A stretch of 43,926 nucleotides of DNA from Prevotella sp. (GCA_017476785.1 JAFUZD010000069.1:66028-109953); one strand, 5' to 3'. Counted from the stretch's first letter, positions 18,929 to 27,175 are shown. Numbers and translations: made by a program. The notes: a model not told the origin generated them from the sequence alone.

Positions 18929-20035
18929 TTATTGATGGGACTTATGGGACTTATAAGACTTATAAGACTTATGGGACTTATGAGACTTGTTCGACTTATG
19001 CGCTTTCCAGAATCTCTCCAGCCGGCGGGCTTCGCGCTTGGTGAGCCAGCACACGGCGCCGTGCTTCTGCTCAGCGAAGCCCGTGCGGCTCATCCGGCCA
19101 CCGTCGAAGTGGCCCAGATCGGTGAAGTGCTTCCAGTCGGTGGTCTCGGCGAAGCCGAAGTTATGGGGCGTCACGCTGTAGATGTCGTACATCAGCACCC
19201 ACTTGCGCTCGCCGATGCGCTTGAATACGTGGGGTGCCTCGCAGGCACCGTCCTCCGTGTCGTAGTATTGGTCGTCGTAGGTCCACGGTCCGTAGACGCT
19301 TGCCGACGTGGCCTGCTTGATGCCCGGCGTGCGCTCGTGCGAGCAGTACATCAGGTGGTAGACGCCGTCGGCGTAGGTGATGTCTCCGTCGATGGCCGAG
19401 ATGCCTTCCTTAGGATACTCGAACAGCACCTGCGGCAGGGTCTCCAGCCGCGTGTAGTCGTCGCTGACGTAGCTGTAGTAGAGCTTGTTCATTGCCGTGC
19501 CGTAGCGCATCGTGTAGTAGATGACCAGCTTGTGCTTCTGGTAGTCGTAGGTCGTCTCGGGTGCCCACACGCAGCCCACCTCGCGCAGCGAGTCGCTCAG
19601 CTCGGTGAACTGTATGTTGGAGCGCTGCCAGTGAATCAGGTCGGCACTGCGCATCAGCACCAGTCCCTGATTGTTGCCCCAGCCATACCGCTCCCCGTCG
19701 CGCTCCCATTCCGTGGTGCGGTAGCCCTCGCGCTGGGCGTAGATATGCAGGTCGGTCATTGCAAGATAGAACAGCCCGTCGGGTCCGCGGAAGATGTGCG
19801 GGTCGCGGATGCCGCGCTGGCGGGCAATGGTGTCGCCGGCAATGACGGGCCGGTCGGCGTTGAGTGCCCGCCACGCATAGCCGTCGTAGCTGATGGCCAT
19901 ATGCAGCCCGTGGTCCTGATCCTTATGGTACACCATCAGGTAGGCCCCCATATCTTTCTCCTGTGGCGGCCGTTTCTGGGCGTGCGTCGGCCCCGCCAGT
20001 GCTACGATGAGCAGCAGTAGTAATGCACGTTTCAT
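18929..20035 (-). CDS. GH43-like glycoside hydrolase
   Basis: A 368-aa secreted protein with a signal peptide (MKRALLLLLIVALAGPTHAQ) and a five-bladed beta-propeller resembling family 43 arabinosidases/xylosidases. Repeating blade motifs are RDPHIFRGPDGLFYLAMTD, WAPETTYDYQKHKLVIYY, DGDITYADGVYHLMY and GACEAPHVFKRIGERKWVLMYD; the Glu in EAPHVFK is a good candidate for the general acid. Such enzymes trim arabinose, xylose or galactose side chains in the periplasm or on the surface. The C-terminus is odd: a lysine/serine/histidine tail from a 9-bp repeat (18935-18997) outside the propeller. The downstream OPT transporter starts 2 bp after the stop. Own promoter at 20074-20081. Substrate not determinable. 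Confidence 0.82.
   Translation of the reverse strand: MKRALLLLLIVALAGPTHAQKRPPQEKDMGAYLMVYHKDQDHGLHMAISYDGYAWRALNADRPVIAGDTIARQRGIRDPHIFRGPDGLFYLAMTDLHIYAQREGYRTTEWERDGERYGWGNNQGLVLMRSADLIHWQRSNIQFTELSDSLREVGCVWAPETTYDYQKHKLVIYYTMRYGTAMNKLYYSYVSDDYTRLETLPQVLFEYPKEGISAIDGDITYADGVYHLMYCSHERTPGIKQATSASVYGPWTYDDQYYDTEDGACEAPHVFKRIGERKWVLMYDIYSVTPHNFGFAETTDWKHFTDLGHFDGGRMSRTGFAEQKHGAVCWLTKREARRLERFWKAHKSNKSHKSHKSYKSYKSHKSHQ
18935..18997 (-). repeat. Seven-copy 9-bp repeat at the GH43-like C-terminus
   Basis: Seven nonamer units (ATGGGACTT, ATAAGACTT, ATGAGACTT, GTTCGACTT variants on the plus strand) encode (Ser-His/Tyr/Asn-Lys)n immediately before the stop codon. Copy-number change would lengthen the basic tail without shifting the frame. 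Confidence 0.92.
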
Positions 20036-20073
20036 AGATGCTTGTCGTTGTTGAGTTCGGTCAAAGAATGATG

Positions 20074-20121
20074 CAAAGGTAGCAAAAAGTTAGGAGTTTT
20101 CGCTACTTTTTACTAATTTTG
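20074..20121. promoter_or_regulatory. Divergent -7 boxes for the GH43-like and PKD genes
   Basis: TACCTTTG on the minus strand (20074-20081) lies 39 bp upstream of the GH43-like ATG. TAATTTTG on the plus strand (20114-20121) lies 38 bp upstream of the PKD-protein ATG. -33 elements are weak. Confidence 0.65.
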
Positions 20122-20159
20122 TAGCCGAAAGCAACAGATACTTAACAAACTGACCGATA

Positions 20160-22028
20160 ATGAAGATGAATGTCAATGTCTTTAACCGCCGATGGCTGCT
20201 GCTCGTTGCTGTGCTGGCAGGCATTGCCGGCACCGCTGCCGCGCAGACGCTGACGGCCGATTTCGCCGCCGACGAGGCAGCCAGTACCTACTACGAGCAG
20301 GGATGGGACTCGCAGGATGAGGCCGCCACGTGGACCTACGATGCCGCCACGGGCCGTCCCACGTGGACACTGGCCGCCAAGCCTGCCTTTGCGGGCTCCT
20401 CGTATAAGGAGCCTTTCAGCACCATTGAGCCCCAGAGCCGCACCTCGCTCAGCATTGCTTACAGTATGACCGATAAGGACGAGACGGCCACGTCGCCCGT
20501 CGTTACCGTCTTGCCGGGCAGCAGTGTGGAGTATTACGTGTGCGTCTATGCCATCTGGTACATCTATGCCGACCTGAAGTTCTTCGTCACCGACGTGGCC
20601 TCGGGCCAGCAGACGCAGCTGTCCAGCGTCTTCGCGTGGGCGCAGAACGAGGGTTTCGACGGTCCCAACTGGGTGAAGTTCTCCTTCCCGCTGAGCGAGT
20701 ACGAGGGGCGGCAGGTGCGCTTCGCGTTCCAATATAAGGGCAACGGCGGCGAGAATGTCTACATCGACGGCTTCCGCGTGAAGCAGCGCGACCTCTCGGC
20801 CGACGCCACCGTCCACGTGGCCGTGGGCAAAGAAGTCCACTTCCGCGACCTCTCCAGCGGCTCGCCCACCCGCTGGCTGTGGGAGTTCGAGGGCGGCACG
20901 CCGGCCACCTCTACCGAGCAGCATCCCACCGTCACCTACGCCCAGACGGGCACCTACGGCGTGAAGCTGACCGTCAGCAACGATGCCGGCGAGCATACGG
21001 CCACGCGGGCGGGCTATGTCGTCGTGCAGGCCGAGGCTCCCATCGCCCTCATCGGGGCACCGACCGAGGGCTATCTCTCGCCCTTCGCCCTGCGCTTTGT
21101 CCCGACGGACGTGCCCGTGCAGTTCCACGACCTGTCGTCGGGCAATCCCACGGCGTGGAGCTGGACGTTCGAGGGCGGCACGCCGGCCACCTCTGCCGAG
21201 CAGCATCCCACCGTCACCTATGCCGAGGCGGGCACCTATGGGCTGACGCTCGACGTCAGCAATGATGCCGGAACGGCGCACGACTTCCTGCAGAATGCCA
21301 TTCAGGCCGGCGGCCAGCAGTATGTGTGGAACATCGAGCCCGAGGAGATTGACGGTCTCAGCGGCCTCTCGCTGGGCAGCTACGGCTATTATGCCGGCAC
21401 CAACGGCCTGCTGATCGACCGCTTTGCCGAGCGGTTCGACGCACCGCTGGCCGAGGTGAAAATCGACGCCGTGCAGGTTTACTTCAACACCACGACCACC
21501 GACCAGCCCTTCGAGCAGATTACCGTCAGCCTCTGCGCTGCCGATGCCAACGGGCTGCCGGGCCAGCAACTGGCCACGGCCAGCGTGCGGGCCGGCGACC
21601 TGCAGTACGACGCGCAGAACGTGGTGCCCACCGACTTCACCTTTGCCACGCCCGTCCGCACTGCGGAGGCTTTCTTCGTAGTGATTGACGGAATGTGCCA
21701 GAACACCGAGGGCGACCTCATCTCCATCCTCTGCGTGCGCCGCGACGACGGCCAGCCTACCACCACCTACCACTATCTGAGCGACGAGGGCAAGTGGTAT
21801 CTCAACAGCGACGACCCCGTGTCGATGGCCGTCACGCCGCGGCTGAAGTATGTCACGGCCGACGATGACGAGCCCCAAGAGCCCACCGGCATCAGCACCG
21901 CCACGGCTGCACAGGCTGCCGCCGAGGCCGTCTACGACATTCAGGGCCGGCGACTGAGCGGCTTGCAGCGCGGAATGAACATCGTCCGGATGGCCGACGG
22001 CCGCGTCCGTAAGGTGATGCGGCGATAG
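20160..22028 (+). CDS. Secreted PKD-domain surface protein with C-terminal sorting-like tail
   Basis: 622 residues: signal peptide (to about residue 29), an N-terminal jelly-roll-like region (30-210), two PKD domains (about 215-290 and 315-375) sharing the segment FEGGTPATS-EQHPTVTYA, a C-terminal beta region, and an end VYDIQGRRLSGLQRGMNIV followed by a basic tail. This ending is characteristic of exported Prevotella proteins and resembles type IX secretion C-terminal signals. The two PKD domains are near duplicates, including at DNA level (about 20884-20940 and 21170-21230). Likely a surface adhesin or glycan-associated protein; no catalytic motif is seen. Followed by a 20-bp perfect terminator stem. 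Confidence 0.85.
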   Translation: MKMNVNVFNRRWLLLVAVLAGIAGTAAAQTLTADFAADEAASTYYEQGWDSQDEAATWTYDAATGRPTWTLAAKPAFAGSSYKEPFSTIEPQSRTSLSIAYSMTDKDETATSPVVTVLPGSSVEYYVCVYAIWYIYADLKFFVTDVASGQQTQLSSVFAWAQNEGFDGPNWVKFSFPLSEYEGRQVRFAFQYKGNGGENVYIDGFRVKQRDLSADATVHVAVGKEVHFRDLSSGSPTRWLWEFEGGTPATSTEQHPTVTYAQTGTYGVKLTVSNDAGEHTATRAGYVVVQAEAPIALIGAPTEGYLSPFALRFVPTDVPVQFHDLSSGNPTAWSWTFEGGTPATSAEQHPTVTYAEAGTYGLTLDVSNDAGTAHDFLQNAIQAGGQQYVWNIEPEEIDGLSGLSLGSYGYYAGTNGLLIDRFAERFDAPLAEVKIDAVQVYFNTTTTDQPFEQITVSLCAADANGLPGQQLATASVRAGDLQYDAQNVVPTDFTFATPVRTAEAFFVVIDGMCQNTEGDLISILCVRRDDGQPTTTYHYLSDEGKWYLNSDDPVSMAVTPRLKYVTADDDEPQEPTGISTATAAQAAAEAVYDIQGRRLSGLQRGMNIVRMADGRVRKVMRR

Positions 22029-22051
22029 GAAGACGGTAGTCATCGCCTACG

Positions 22052-22109
22052 AAAAGAAGCTATCCTTGCACTGGCTTTCAGCCATTACGGTGCAAGGATA
22101 GCTTCTTTT
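22052..22109 (+). terminator. Terminator with 20-bp perfect stem and nested loop hairpin
   Basis: 22052-22071 and 22090-22109 are perfectly complementary over 20 bp and end in a T-run. The loop holds its own TGGCT-TTC-AGCCA hairpin, so the structure is branched. Confidence 0.9.
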
Positions 22110-22130
22110 TGTTGTGTTTCACGCCTTTGG

Positions 22131-22226
22131 AAGTGTTTCTCCGCAGGCCGGGGAGCGATGCTCCGCGGCCTGCGGAGTCTTGCTTCTCAGCCTGCGGAGC
22201 ATCGCTCCCGAGGCTCGGGAACACTG
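22131..22226. repeat. GC-rich nested palindromic block
   Basis: CTCCGCAGGCC (22139-22149) pairs with GGCCTGCGGAG (22167-22177), and GGGAGCGATGCTCCG (22151-22165) is the exact reverse complement of 22195-22209. The outer flanks AGTGTTT / GGAACACT extend this to an imperfect inverted repeat of about 33 bp per arm. It lies in the convergent gap between the PKD and malY-like genes. No coding function. Confidence 0.8.
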
Positions 22227-22268
22227 CAATAGCGGTCGCTGAGGGGCGGAAAGTGCCCGTAACGCCCG

Positions 22269-23507
22269 TCAGGACAGGCAAGCGCCGATGCGACGCAGTG
22301 CCTCGTCGAGCTGACTGCGCGGGCAGGCCAGATTGAGGCGGATGAATCCCTCGCCCGTCTGGCGGCCATAGAGCGTGCCGCTGCTCACCTGCACGTGGGC
22401 CTCGTGAAGCAGCCGCTCGGTCAGCTCGTCAGACGAACAGCCCAGCGCACGGATGTCGACCCACGCCAGATAGGTGCCCTCGAGCGGTGCCACGCGCAGC
22501 TCGGGATGCTCCTCGCTCACCCAGCTGCACAGCCGCTGATAGTTGCCGAAGAGGTACTGGTTGAGCGCGTCGAGCCAGTCCTCGCTCTCGTTGTAGGCTG
22601 CCTTCAGTGCTTCAGGGCCGAAGGGATTGACGTCGCACACCTCGTTGATGTTGATGGCGCGGTTGATGCGGCGGCGCATTGCGGGGTCGTCGCAGATGAT
22701 GTTGGCAATCTGCAGACCAGCCGTGTTGAACGACTTGGAGGGCGAGTTGAGGATGACGCTGTTGCGGCGGCAGGCCTCGCTGACGGTAGCAAAGGGCTGG
22801 AACGTGTGGCCGGGCATCACCAGCTCGCAGTGAATCTCGTCGCTGACGACGCGCACCCCGTTCTGGATGCACAGCTCGTTGACGCGCTCCAGCTCGTCGC
22901 GCGTCCAGAGACGTCCTGTCGGGTTGTGCGGGTTGCACAGCAGCAGTATGGTAGACTTCTCCTCAGCCAGCTTGGCCTCGAGGTCAGTCCAGTCTATCTC
23001 CCACCGGCCGTCCACCTCGCGCAGCGGGCTCTCCAGTGCGATGCAGCCGTTGTTCTTGATGCTCGAATAGAAGCAGTTGTACACGGGCGACATAATGACC
23101 ACCTGCTCGCCCGGCATAGCCAGTGCCTTAATGGCGCACGACACGGCCGGCACCACGCCCGTGGTGTAGAGAATGCTCTGGCGGTCGATGGTCCAGTGGT
23201 GGCGGCGACTGAACCACGAGATGATGGCCTCGTAGTAGGATTCGTCTACCAGTGTGTAGCCATACACGCCGTGGCGGGCGCGCCGCTCTACGGCCTGCTG
23301 GATGGCCGGTGCCACGCAGAAGTCCATATCGGCCACCCACATCGGGATGATGTCCTCCTCCTCAGCCTCGTCCCACTTGTAGCAGTGCGTGCCGCGACGT
23401 ACAATGGGGTTGAACTGGGCCCCAGCCTCATCCGAAGGGAAGAACCCACCCCCATCCCCTCCCGAAGGGAGGGGCGTTTGGTTTGTATCGTTTGTCTTCA
23501 TTGTCAT
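22269..23507 (-). CDS. MalY/PatB-family PLP enzyme (cystathionine beta-lyase-like)
   Basis: A 412-aa fold-type I PLP enzyme. Family marks are PMWVADMDFCVAPAI, YGYTLVDESYYEAI, LLLCNPHNPTGRLW, VVSDEIHCELV and the PLP lysine in NSPSKSFNTAGLQ. MalY/PatB enzymes cleave cystathionine or cysteine conjugates (C-S lyase). The first ~33 residues are not family sequence: residues about 9-22 (NQTPLPSGGDGGGF) are encoded by a GC-rich repeat arm and residues 22-31 by a degenerate half-arm. The family-like part starts around FNPIVRRGTHCYKWDE. The ATG at 23507 therefore lies inside a repeat pair; no nearer ATG is available before the conserved region, so the repeat may have supplied the start. Cytoplasmic; no operon partner seen. 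Confidence 0.9.
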   Translation of the reverse strand: MTMKTNDTNQTPLPSGGDGGGFFPSDEAGAQFNPIVRRGTHCYKWDEAEEEDIIPMWVADMDFCVAPAIQQAVERRARHGVYGYTLVDESYYEAIISWFSRRHHWTIDRQSILYTTGVVPAVSCAIKALAMPGEQVVIMSPVYNCFYSSIKNNGCIALESPLREVDGRWEIDWTDLEAKLAEEKSTILLLCNPHNPTGRLWTRDELERVNELCIQNGVRVVSDEIHCELVMPGHTFQPFATVSEACRRNSVILNSPSKSFNTAGLQIANIICDDPAMRRRINRAININEVCDVNPFGPEALKAAYNESEDWLDALNQYLFGNYQRLCSWVSEEHPELRVAPLEGTYLAWVDIRALGCSSDELTERLLHEAHVQVSSGTLYGRQTGEGFIRLNLACPRSQLDEALRRIGACLS

Positions 23508-23722
23508 TATGTTATTTTTATCATTATACTATTGTTGTCATTACACAATTATTATCATTATACTATTATTGTTTATTTTTAAAGCTAACCAAACTCCCCT
23601 CCCTTCGGGAGGGGTTGGGGGTGGGTTATACTATCGTTGTTTATTAGAGCTAACCAAGCTCCCCTCCCTTCGGGAGGGGTTGGGGGTGGGTTTTTCCCTT
23701 CGGGAGGGGTTGGGGGTGGGTT
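23443..23722. repeat. Cluster of hairpin/G-run repeat arms around the malY-like start
   Basis: Arm A (23443-23483, minus) and arm B (23587-23627, plus) are a 41-bp inverted pair, 39/41 identical. Arm C (23652-23692) is a direct repeat of B at 40/41, and D (23696-23722) is the same unit without its first 14 bp. Each unit is AACCAAAC, a hairpin CCCTCCCTTCGGGAGGG, then GGGGGTGGGTT. Between A and B is an AT-rich stretch with repeated ATTATCATTATACTATT that carries the malY-like ATG. A 30-bp sequence (TTGTTTATT..AGCTAACC) precedes both B and C. Confidence 0.93.
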
Positions 23723-23735
23723 TCCGGGGTGGGCT

Positions 23736-24581
23736 TCAGGCGCGTGTCTCAATTACGCAGTCATTGGGCTGGCGCACATTCTCGTCGAGCGTGATGGAGC
23801 CGATGCTGTCGGCCGTGATGTGACCGCTGGTGGGATTCTTGATGTTCTCGATATGCCCGCGGATGTCAGCCTCAACGGTAGAATACTCGAACACGCGGTC
23901 GCAGAGCGGGTCGAAGGTGCAGTTCTCCAAAATGAGGTTCTGCGTGTAGCAAAGCAACTGCTCGCCCGCCAAGTGGCAGTTGACCAGCCGCACGTTCTTA
24001 GAGTGCCACGCCAGATACTCGCCGTCGAGCGTCGAGTCGTAGATGGTCACGTTCTCGCACTCCCAAAACGAGTCTTTAGTCAGTATGTCGGCGTTGTGCA
24101 CCTCCACGTTCTTGCAGTATTGGAACACGTATTTCGAGTCACTCTTCAAGCCGTCCACGTAGATGTTCTCGGAGAACATAAAGGGGTAGGTGCCGCCGTG
24201 CAGCGTGACGTTCTTGATGCGCACGTTCTTGCAGCGCCAGAACGTCTCGTCGGCATCGGTGATGACCACGTTCTCCAGCTCCACGCCGTCCATCTCGCGG
24301 AAGAACTTGGGGCCGTCGATGCGCGAGTTGCGCATCACGAGGTCGTTGGTATACCAGATGGCCGAGCGCGAGCCCAGCGCGAAGTAGCAGTCTTCGATGC
24401 GTGCGCCGTCGACGTGCCACCACGGGTACTTACCATAGAAGCGGCACTTCTGCGCCTCGATGTTGCGACACTGCATGATGCCGCTCTCGCCGTCGGTGAT
24501 GGTCACGTTCTCCAGTCGTGTGTCTTCGATGGTGAACAGCGGGCGCTCACCACCGAACTCTTTGTCTTTAATCAGTTTCAT
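23736..24581 (-). CDS. DUF3737 family right-handed beta-helix protein
   Basis: A 281-aa cytoplasmic-looking protein (no signal peptide) opening MKLIKDKEFGGERPLF, the usual DUF3737 start. Its body is a ladder of short repeats of type N-V-x-(I/L)-x-N/D (ENVTITDGES, ENVVITDADE, KNVRIKNVTL, ENVTIYDSTL, KNVRLVNCHL), which predicts a parallel beta-helix. Family function is unknown. The stop lies 13 bp from the repeat cluster. Promoter -7 box TAACTTTG at 24627-24634. Confidence 0.88.
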   Translation of the reverse strand: MKLIKDKEFGGERPLFTIEDTRLENVTITDGESGIMQCRNIEAQKCRFYGKYPWWHVDGARIEDCYFALGSRSAIWYTNDLVMRNSRIDGPKFFREMDGVELENVVITDADETFWRCKNVRIKNVTLHGGTYPFMFSENIYVDGLKSDSKYVFQYCKNVEVHNADILTKDSFWECENVTIYDSTLDGEYLAWHSKNVRLVNCHLAGEQLLCYTQNLILENCTFDPLCDRVFEYSTVEADIRGHIENIKNPTSGHITADSIGSITLDENVRQPNDCVIETRA

Positions 24582-24626
24582 TTGTTGTGTATTGCAATGA
24601 TGGTTCTTGTTTCTTCAGTAGGAATG

Positions 24627-24634
24627 CAAAGTTA
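24627..24634 (-). promoter_or_regulatory. -7 box of the DUF3737 gene
   Basis: TAACTTTG on the minus strand, 46 bp before the ATG; no clear -33 element. Confidence 0.55.
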
Positions 24635-24704
24635 ATGCCAAAATCCCAAACCGCCAATAGCATTAGCATTTTTTAGGGAAATCAACCTAATCAGAGCCAG
24701 AAAA

Positions 24705-24736
24705 TTTGGACGTTTACGGAATAATCCCTATCTTTG
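24705..24736 (+). promoter_or_regulatory. Promoter of the BACON lipoprotein gene
   Basis: TTTG (24705-24708), 20 bp, then TATCTTTG (24729-24736): a near-ideal Bacteroidetes promoter. The start would be near 24743, about 350 nt upstream of the gene. Confidence 0.8.
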
Positions 24737-24742
24737 CAGCGA

Positions 24743-25092
24743 TGTCGGGAAGCTCAGTGGAGCCGAACGGCTGACTTTTGAGAAAATAAAAAGGACGTTT
24801 ACGGACGTTGTCTTTCACTCGCAAATCTCGCAAGTTTGCTACTGACAGGAAAGATACGGCTGCGATGAACGTCCACTTTAGGCATTATGTTATGTGCGTA
24901 GTGTGCCTGCAGCGTGGCACACACGCGCCATAATATGGCGTTTGACGTGGGCTACTGAAGCAGTTTTCTTCCTGTAAAGGCGATGCGAGAGCCTGCGAGT
25001 GGAGAGAACACAAGTACAGGCACCCACGTCTTCCATTTCTACAAACCGCCGAATCCGGGGCGCTTATAGGCGACAAAAGCGAACTAACCAAA
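24743..25092 (+). ncRNA. Structured 350-nt leader of the BACON lipoprotein
   Basis: Perfect complementary segments occur in nested order. First domain: GGACGTT (24803-24809) with AACGTCC (24868-24874), enclosing TCTTTC (24811-24816) with GAAAGA (24849-24854), enclosing GCAAA (24821-24825) with TTTGC (24835-24839). Then GTGTGCC (24901-24907) with GGCACAC (24916-24922), and the palindrome CGCCATA-A-TATGGCG (24926-24940). Then GACGTGGG (24944-24951) with CCCACGTC (25023-25030), enclosing CCTGTA with TACAGG (ending 25020). No convincing gene lies in it. I recognise no named riboswitch. The motif GGACGTTTACGGA occurs both at the promoter (about 24708) and in the leader (24793). Confidence 0.65.
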
Positions 25093-26802
25093 ATGAAAAG
25101 ACTTGTTTTCAACTGGCTCACCCTGCTGCTGATGGTATTCATCGCAGCATCATTCACAGCCTGTGGGGGCGATGACGGCGACGACCCGCGGCCCGTCAGT
25201 CCTCCCTCGACCGGCGGCGATGGCAGCGGCAGCAGCACCATCAAGCCTACCGACGACGTGGCCGACCCCGAGGGCACCGTATCCATCTCGATGCGCAATG
25301 CCAACAACGGCAAAACCTATCTCGGCGATTACATCTACATTGACAACGGCGACAACTTTACGGGCAGCTCGGCGCGCTTCGTGTCGCTTGGTGCGATGAA
25401 GGGGCTGGGCAATGTGGCCAAGATTCCGGTGGCGGGCTGGGCCGAGAAGGTGTCGTGCACGCCCGGCAACGGCTATGTGTTCTACGAGATGAACAGCAAC
25501 ACCTACTATCGCGCCTACGTGACGGCCTACACCACCAACGTGGCCAACGAGGTCATCGGCGCCGAGGTGAAGTATCAGAGGCCCTTCAAAGGCATTGACG
25601 AAGCCCTGCAGCCGGAGAAGACCACGCTGGATATGTCGGGCAACGGCGACCATCAAACCATCAAGATGCTCAACCAGACCATCATCCCCTACACCGTCGC
25701 AGCATCAAAGGACTGGCTGTACGCCCAGCCCTACCTGAACCAACTGACGGTCTACGCCGACCCCTCTACCACGGTAGGCACCGAGGAGGCCACGCTGACG
25801 CTGACCACGCTCTACGGGAAGAAAACGGAACTGAAAGTGACGCGGACACTCCCCCCCGAAGTTTCCTTCGAGCAGAGTAGCCTCTCCATTGACAGAGGTG
25901 GTGGGGATGCCGCATTTCTTGTTCACTCGAATGCTGATCCCGCCAGCCTCGACTTCTCGGCCAGTGATGACTGGGTGTCGCTGGAGGCGAGGTATTTCAG
26001 TGCATCGGGCAAATACTTCCAGTTGTACGCCACTGCCCAGAAAAACCGGATGGCGCAGGAGCGCACCGCCCGCATCGACGTGAAGATGAAGAACGGCACC
26101 CTGCTGGCCAGCGCCGAGGTGAAGCAGGCGGCAGGCGAAGCGCAGACGATAGATGGGACGCGCGTGAAGTCGGCGGGCAAGATAGGCTTCGACCGAGCCG
26201 GCGGCGGCTATGTATTTACGATGAACGACGTTACCACCGACAAGGCCGCGTCGTCGGCCTCGTGGTGCACGGTGCAGCAGAACGGCAGTCAGCTGATTGT
26301 CAGCGCTACCCCCACCACCGTCGACCGCCAGTGCACCATCAAGTTCAGCAAGAGCGGGCTGACGCTCGAGGTGCTGCAATCCAAGTACGTACCGGGCGAG
26401 GACTACAACGAGGGCGGACTGACGGGCACCGTGGCCTGCATTGATGCCTATGGCACGCGATTCATCTGCCGCTACGTGGGCGAGGCCAAATGGTCGATGC
26501 AACAGGAAATAACGGGCACTACCGATGAATATGACGGCCGTATCAACACCGACATCATCCGCCAGAAAGCCGGATACGAGTTCACTTATCCCGCCTTTGG
26601 CCTCTGCACCGCACTGGGCGACGGCTGGTACCTGCCTTCCTACGAGGAGGGCGGCCATCTGTACTACAACCGTATTGCCAGTAGCGGATGGACATCGACC
26701 GAAGGTTCCAGCTATGGTGGCCGTGACGAAGCCAACGTATTCGGCTCCGGCTGGCGAAACAAAACGGAGACACACAGCGTCTATGCCGCCCACCGCTTCT
26801 AA
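25093..26802 (+). CDS. BACON-domain surface lipoprotein
   Basis: A 569-aa lipoprotein: signal with lipobox FTAC (Cys24) followed by GGDDGDD, the acidic stretch that directs Bacteroidetes lipoproteins to the cell surface. A first domain (about 60-165) has an 'YRAYVTAYTT' fibronectin/BACON-like edge. Two or three BACON-type sandwiches follow (about 170-255, 255-345, 350-440) with the typical pattern VSFEQSSLSIDRGGGDAAF ... DDWVSL and ASWCTVQQNGSQLIVSA. The C-terminal region (about 445-569) has LCTALGDGWYLPSYEE and SGWTSTE, recalling the Lcl/FISUMP-type domains. BACON domains are linked to glycan or mucin association. Own promoter with a long structured leader; terminator at 26900-26946. Confidence 0.85.
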   Translation: MKRLVFNWLTLLLMVFIAASFTACGGDDGDDPRPVSPPSTGGDGSGSSTIKPTDDVADPEGTVSISMRNANNGKTYLGDYIYIDNGDNFTGSSARFVSLGAMKGLGNVAKIPVAGWAEKVSCTPGNGYVFYEMNSNTYYRAYVTAYTTNVANEVIGAEVKYQRPFKGIDEALQPEKTTLDMSGNGDHQTIKMLNQTIIPYTVAASKDWLYAQPYLNQLTVYADPSTTVGTEEATLTLTTLYGKKTELKVTRTLPPEVSFEQSSLSIDRGGGDAAFLVHSNADPASLDFSASDDWVSLEARYFSASGKYFQLYATAQKNRMAQERTARIDVKMKNGTLLASAEVKQAAGEAQTIDGTRVKSAGKIGFDRAGGGYVFTMNDVTTDKAASSASWCTVQQNGSQLIVSATPTTVDRQCTIKFSKSGLTLEVLQSKYVPGEDYNEGGLTGTVACIDAYGTRFICRYVGEAKWSMQQEITGTTDEYDGRINTDIIRQKAGYEFTYPAFGLCTALGDGWYLPSYEEGGHLYYNRIASSGWTSTEGSSYGGRDEANVFGSGWRNKTETHSVYAAHRF

Positions 26803-26899
26803 TCGCTTGCGATAATTAGGAATCGTACCGGCATTAGCGGGCTGAAAGCAGTCCCTGCCACACGATGACGGTCTCACGACCGAAAAGCCGCCACATTTC

Positions 26900-26946
26900 G
26901 CTCCGTCCCCATTCCGCTGACATCAGCGGATGGGGGCGGAGCTTTT
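26900..26946 (+). terminator. Terminator after the BACON lipoprotein
   Basis: GCTCCG..CCCCATTCCGCTGA pairs with TCAGCGGATGGGG..CGGAGC over about 20 bp and is followed by TTTT. Confidence 0.88.
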
Positions 26947-27044
26947 AAATGGCTCCACAACTGCCTGCTGTCAAGACAAATGCCAATGCAGTGATGAAGT
27001 CAACCAGAGGGATGGGAATGCATTAATTATCACAAAAACAGTGT

Positions 27045-27143
27045 AAAAATGCAGTCTATTTGCACCAATGGGCAGAAAAGGGAGCGTGCGCTGCATTTTT
27101 ATTCCGAAACATTTTGTATTCTCGCTAAAGTTTGCGAACTTTG
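27045..27143 (+). promoter_or_regulatory. korA upstream region: inverted repeat and promoter
   Basis: AAAAATGCAG (27045-27054) and CTGCATTTTT (27091-27100) are a perfect 10-bp inverted repeat, possibly an operator. Downstream, TTTG (27113-27116), 19 bp, then GAACTTTG (27136-27143) resembles a promoter with a non-consensus first half of the -7 box. Start codon of korA at 27176. Confidence 0.5.
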
Positions 27144-27175
27144 CAAGCAGATTTGATTTTAGATAACACAACTTT

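Noticed and set aside
20142-22043. A 633-codon open frame on the minus strand opposite the PKD gene
   Set aside because: It is longer than the true gene but is a mirror frame caused by GC-rich third positions; its translation is low-complexity Gly/Arg/Ala with no domain, whereas the plus frame has a signal peptide, PKD motifs and an export tail.
24885-25313. 142-codon minus-strand frame in the BACON leader
   Set aside because: Low-complexity and half of it lies antisense to the lipoprotein; stems in the leader explain the sequence better.
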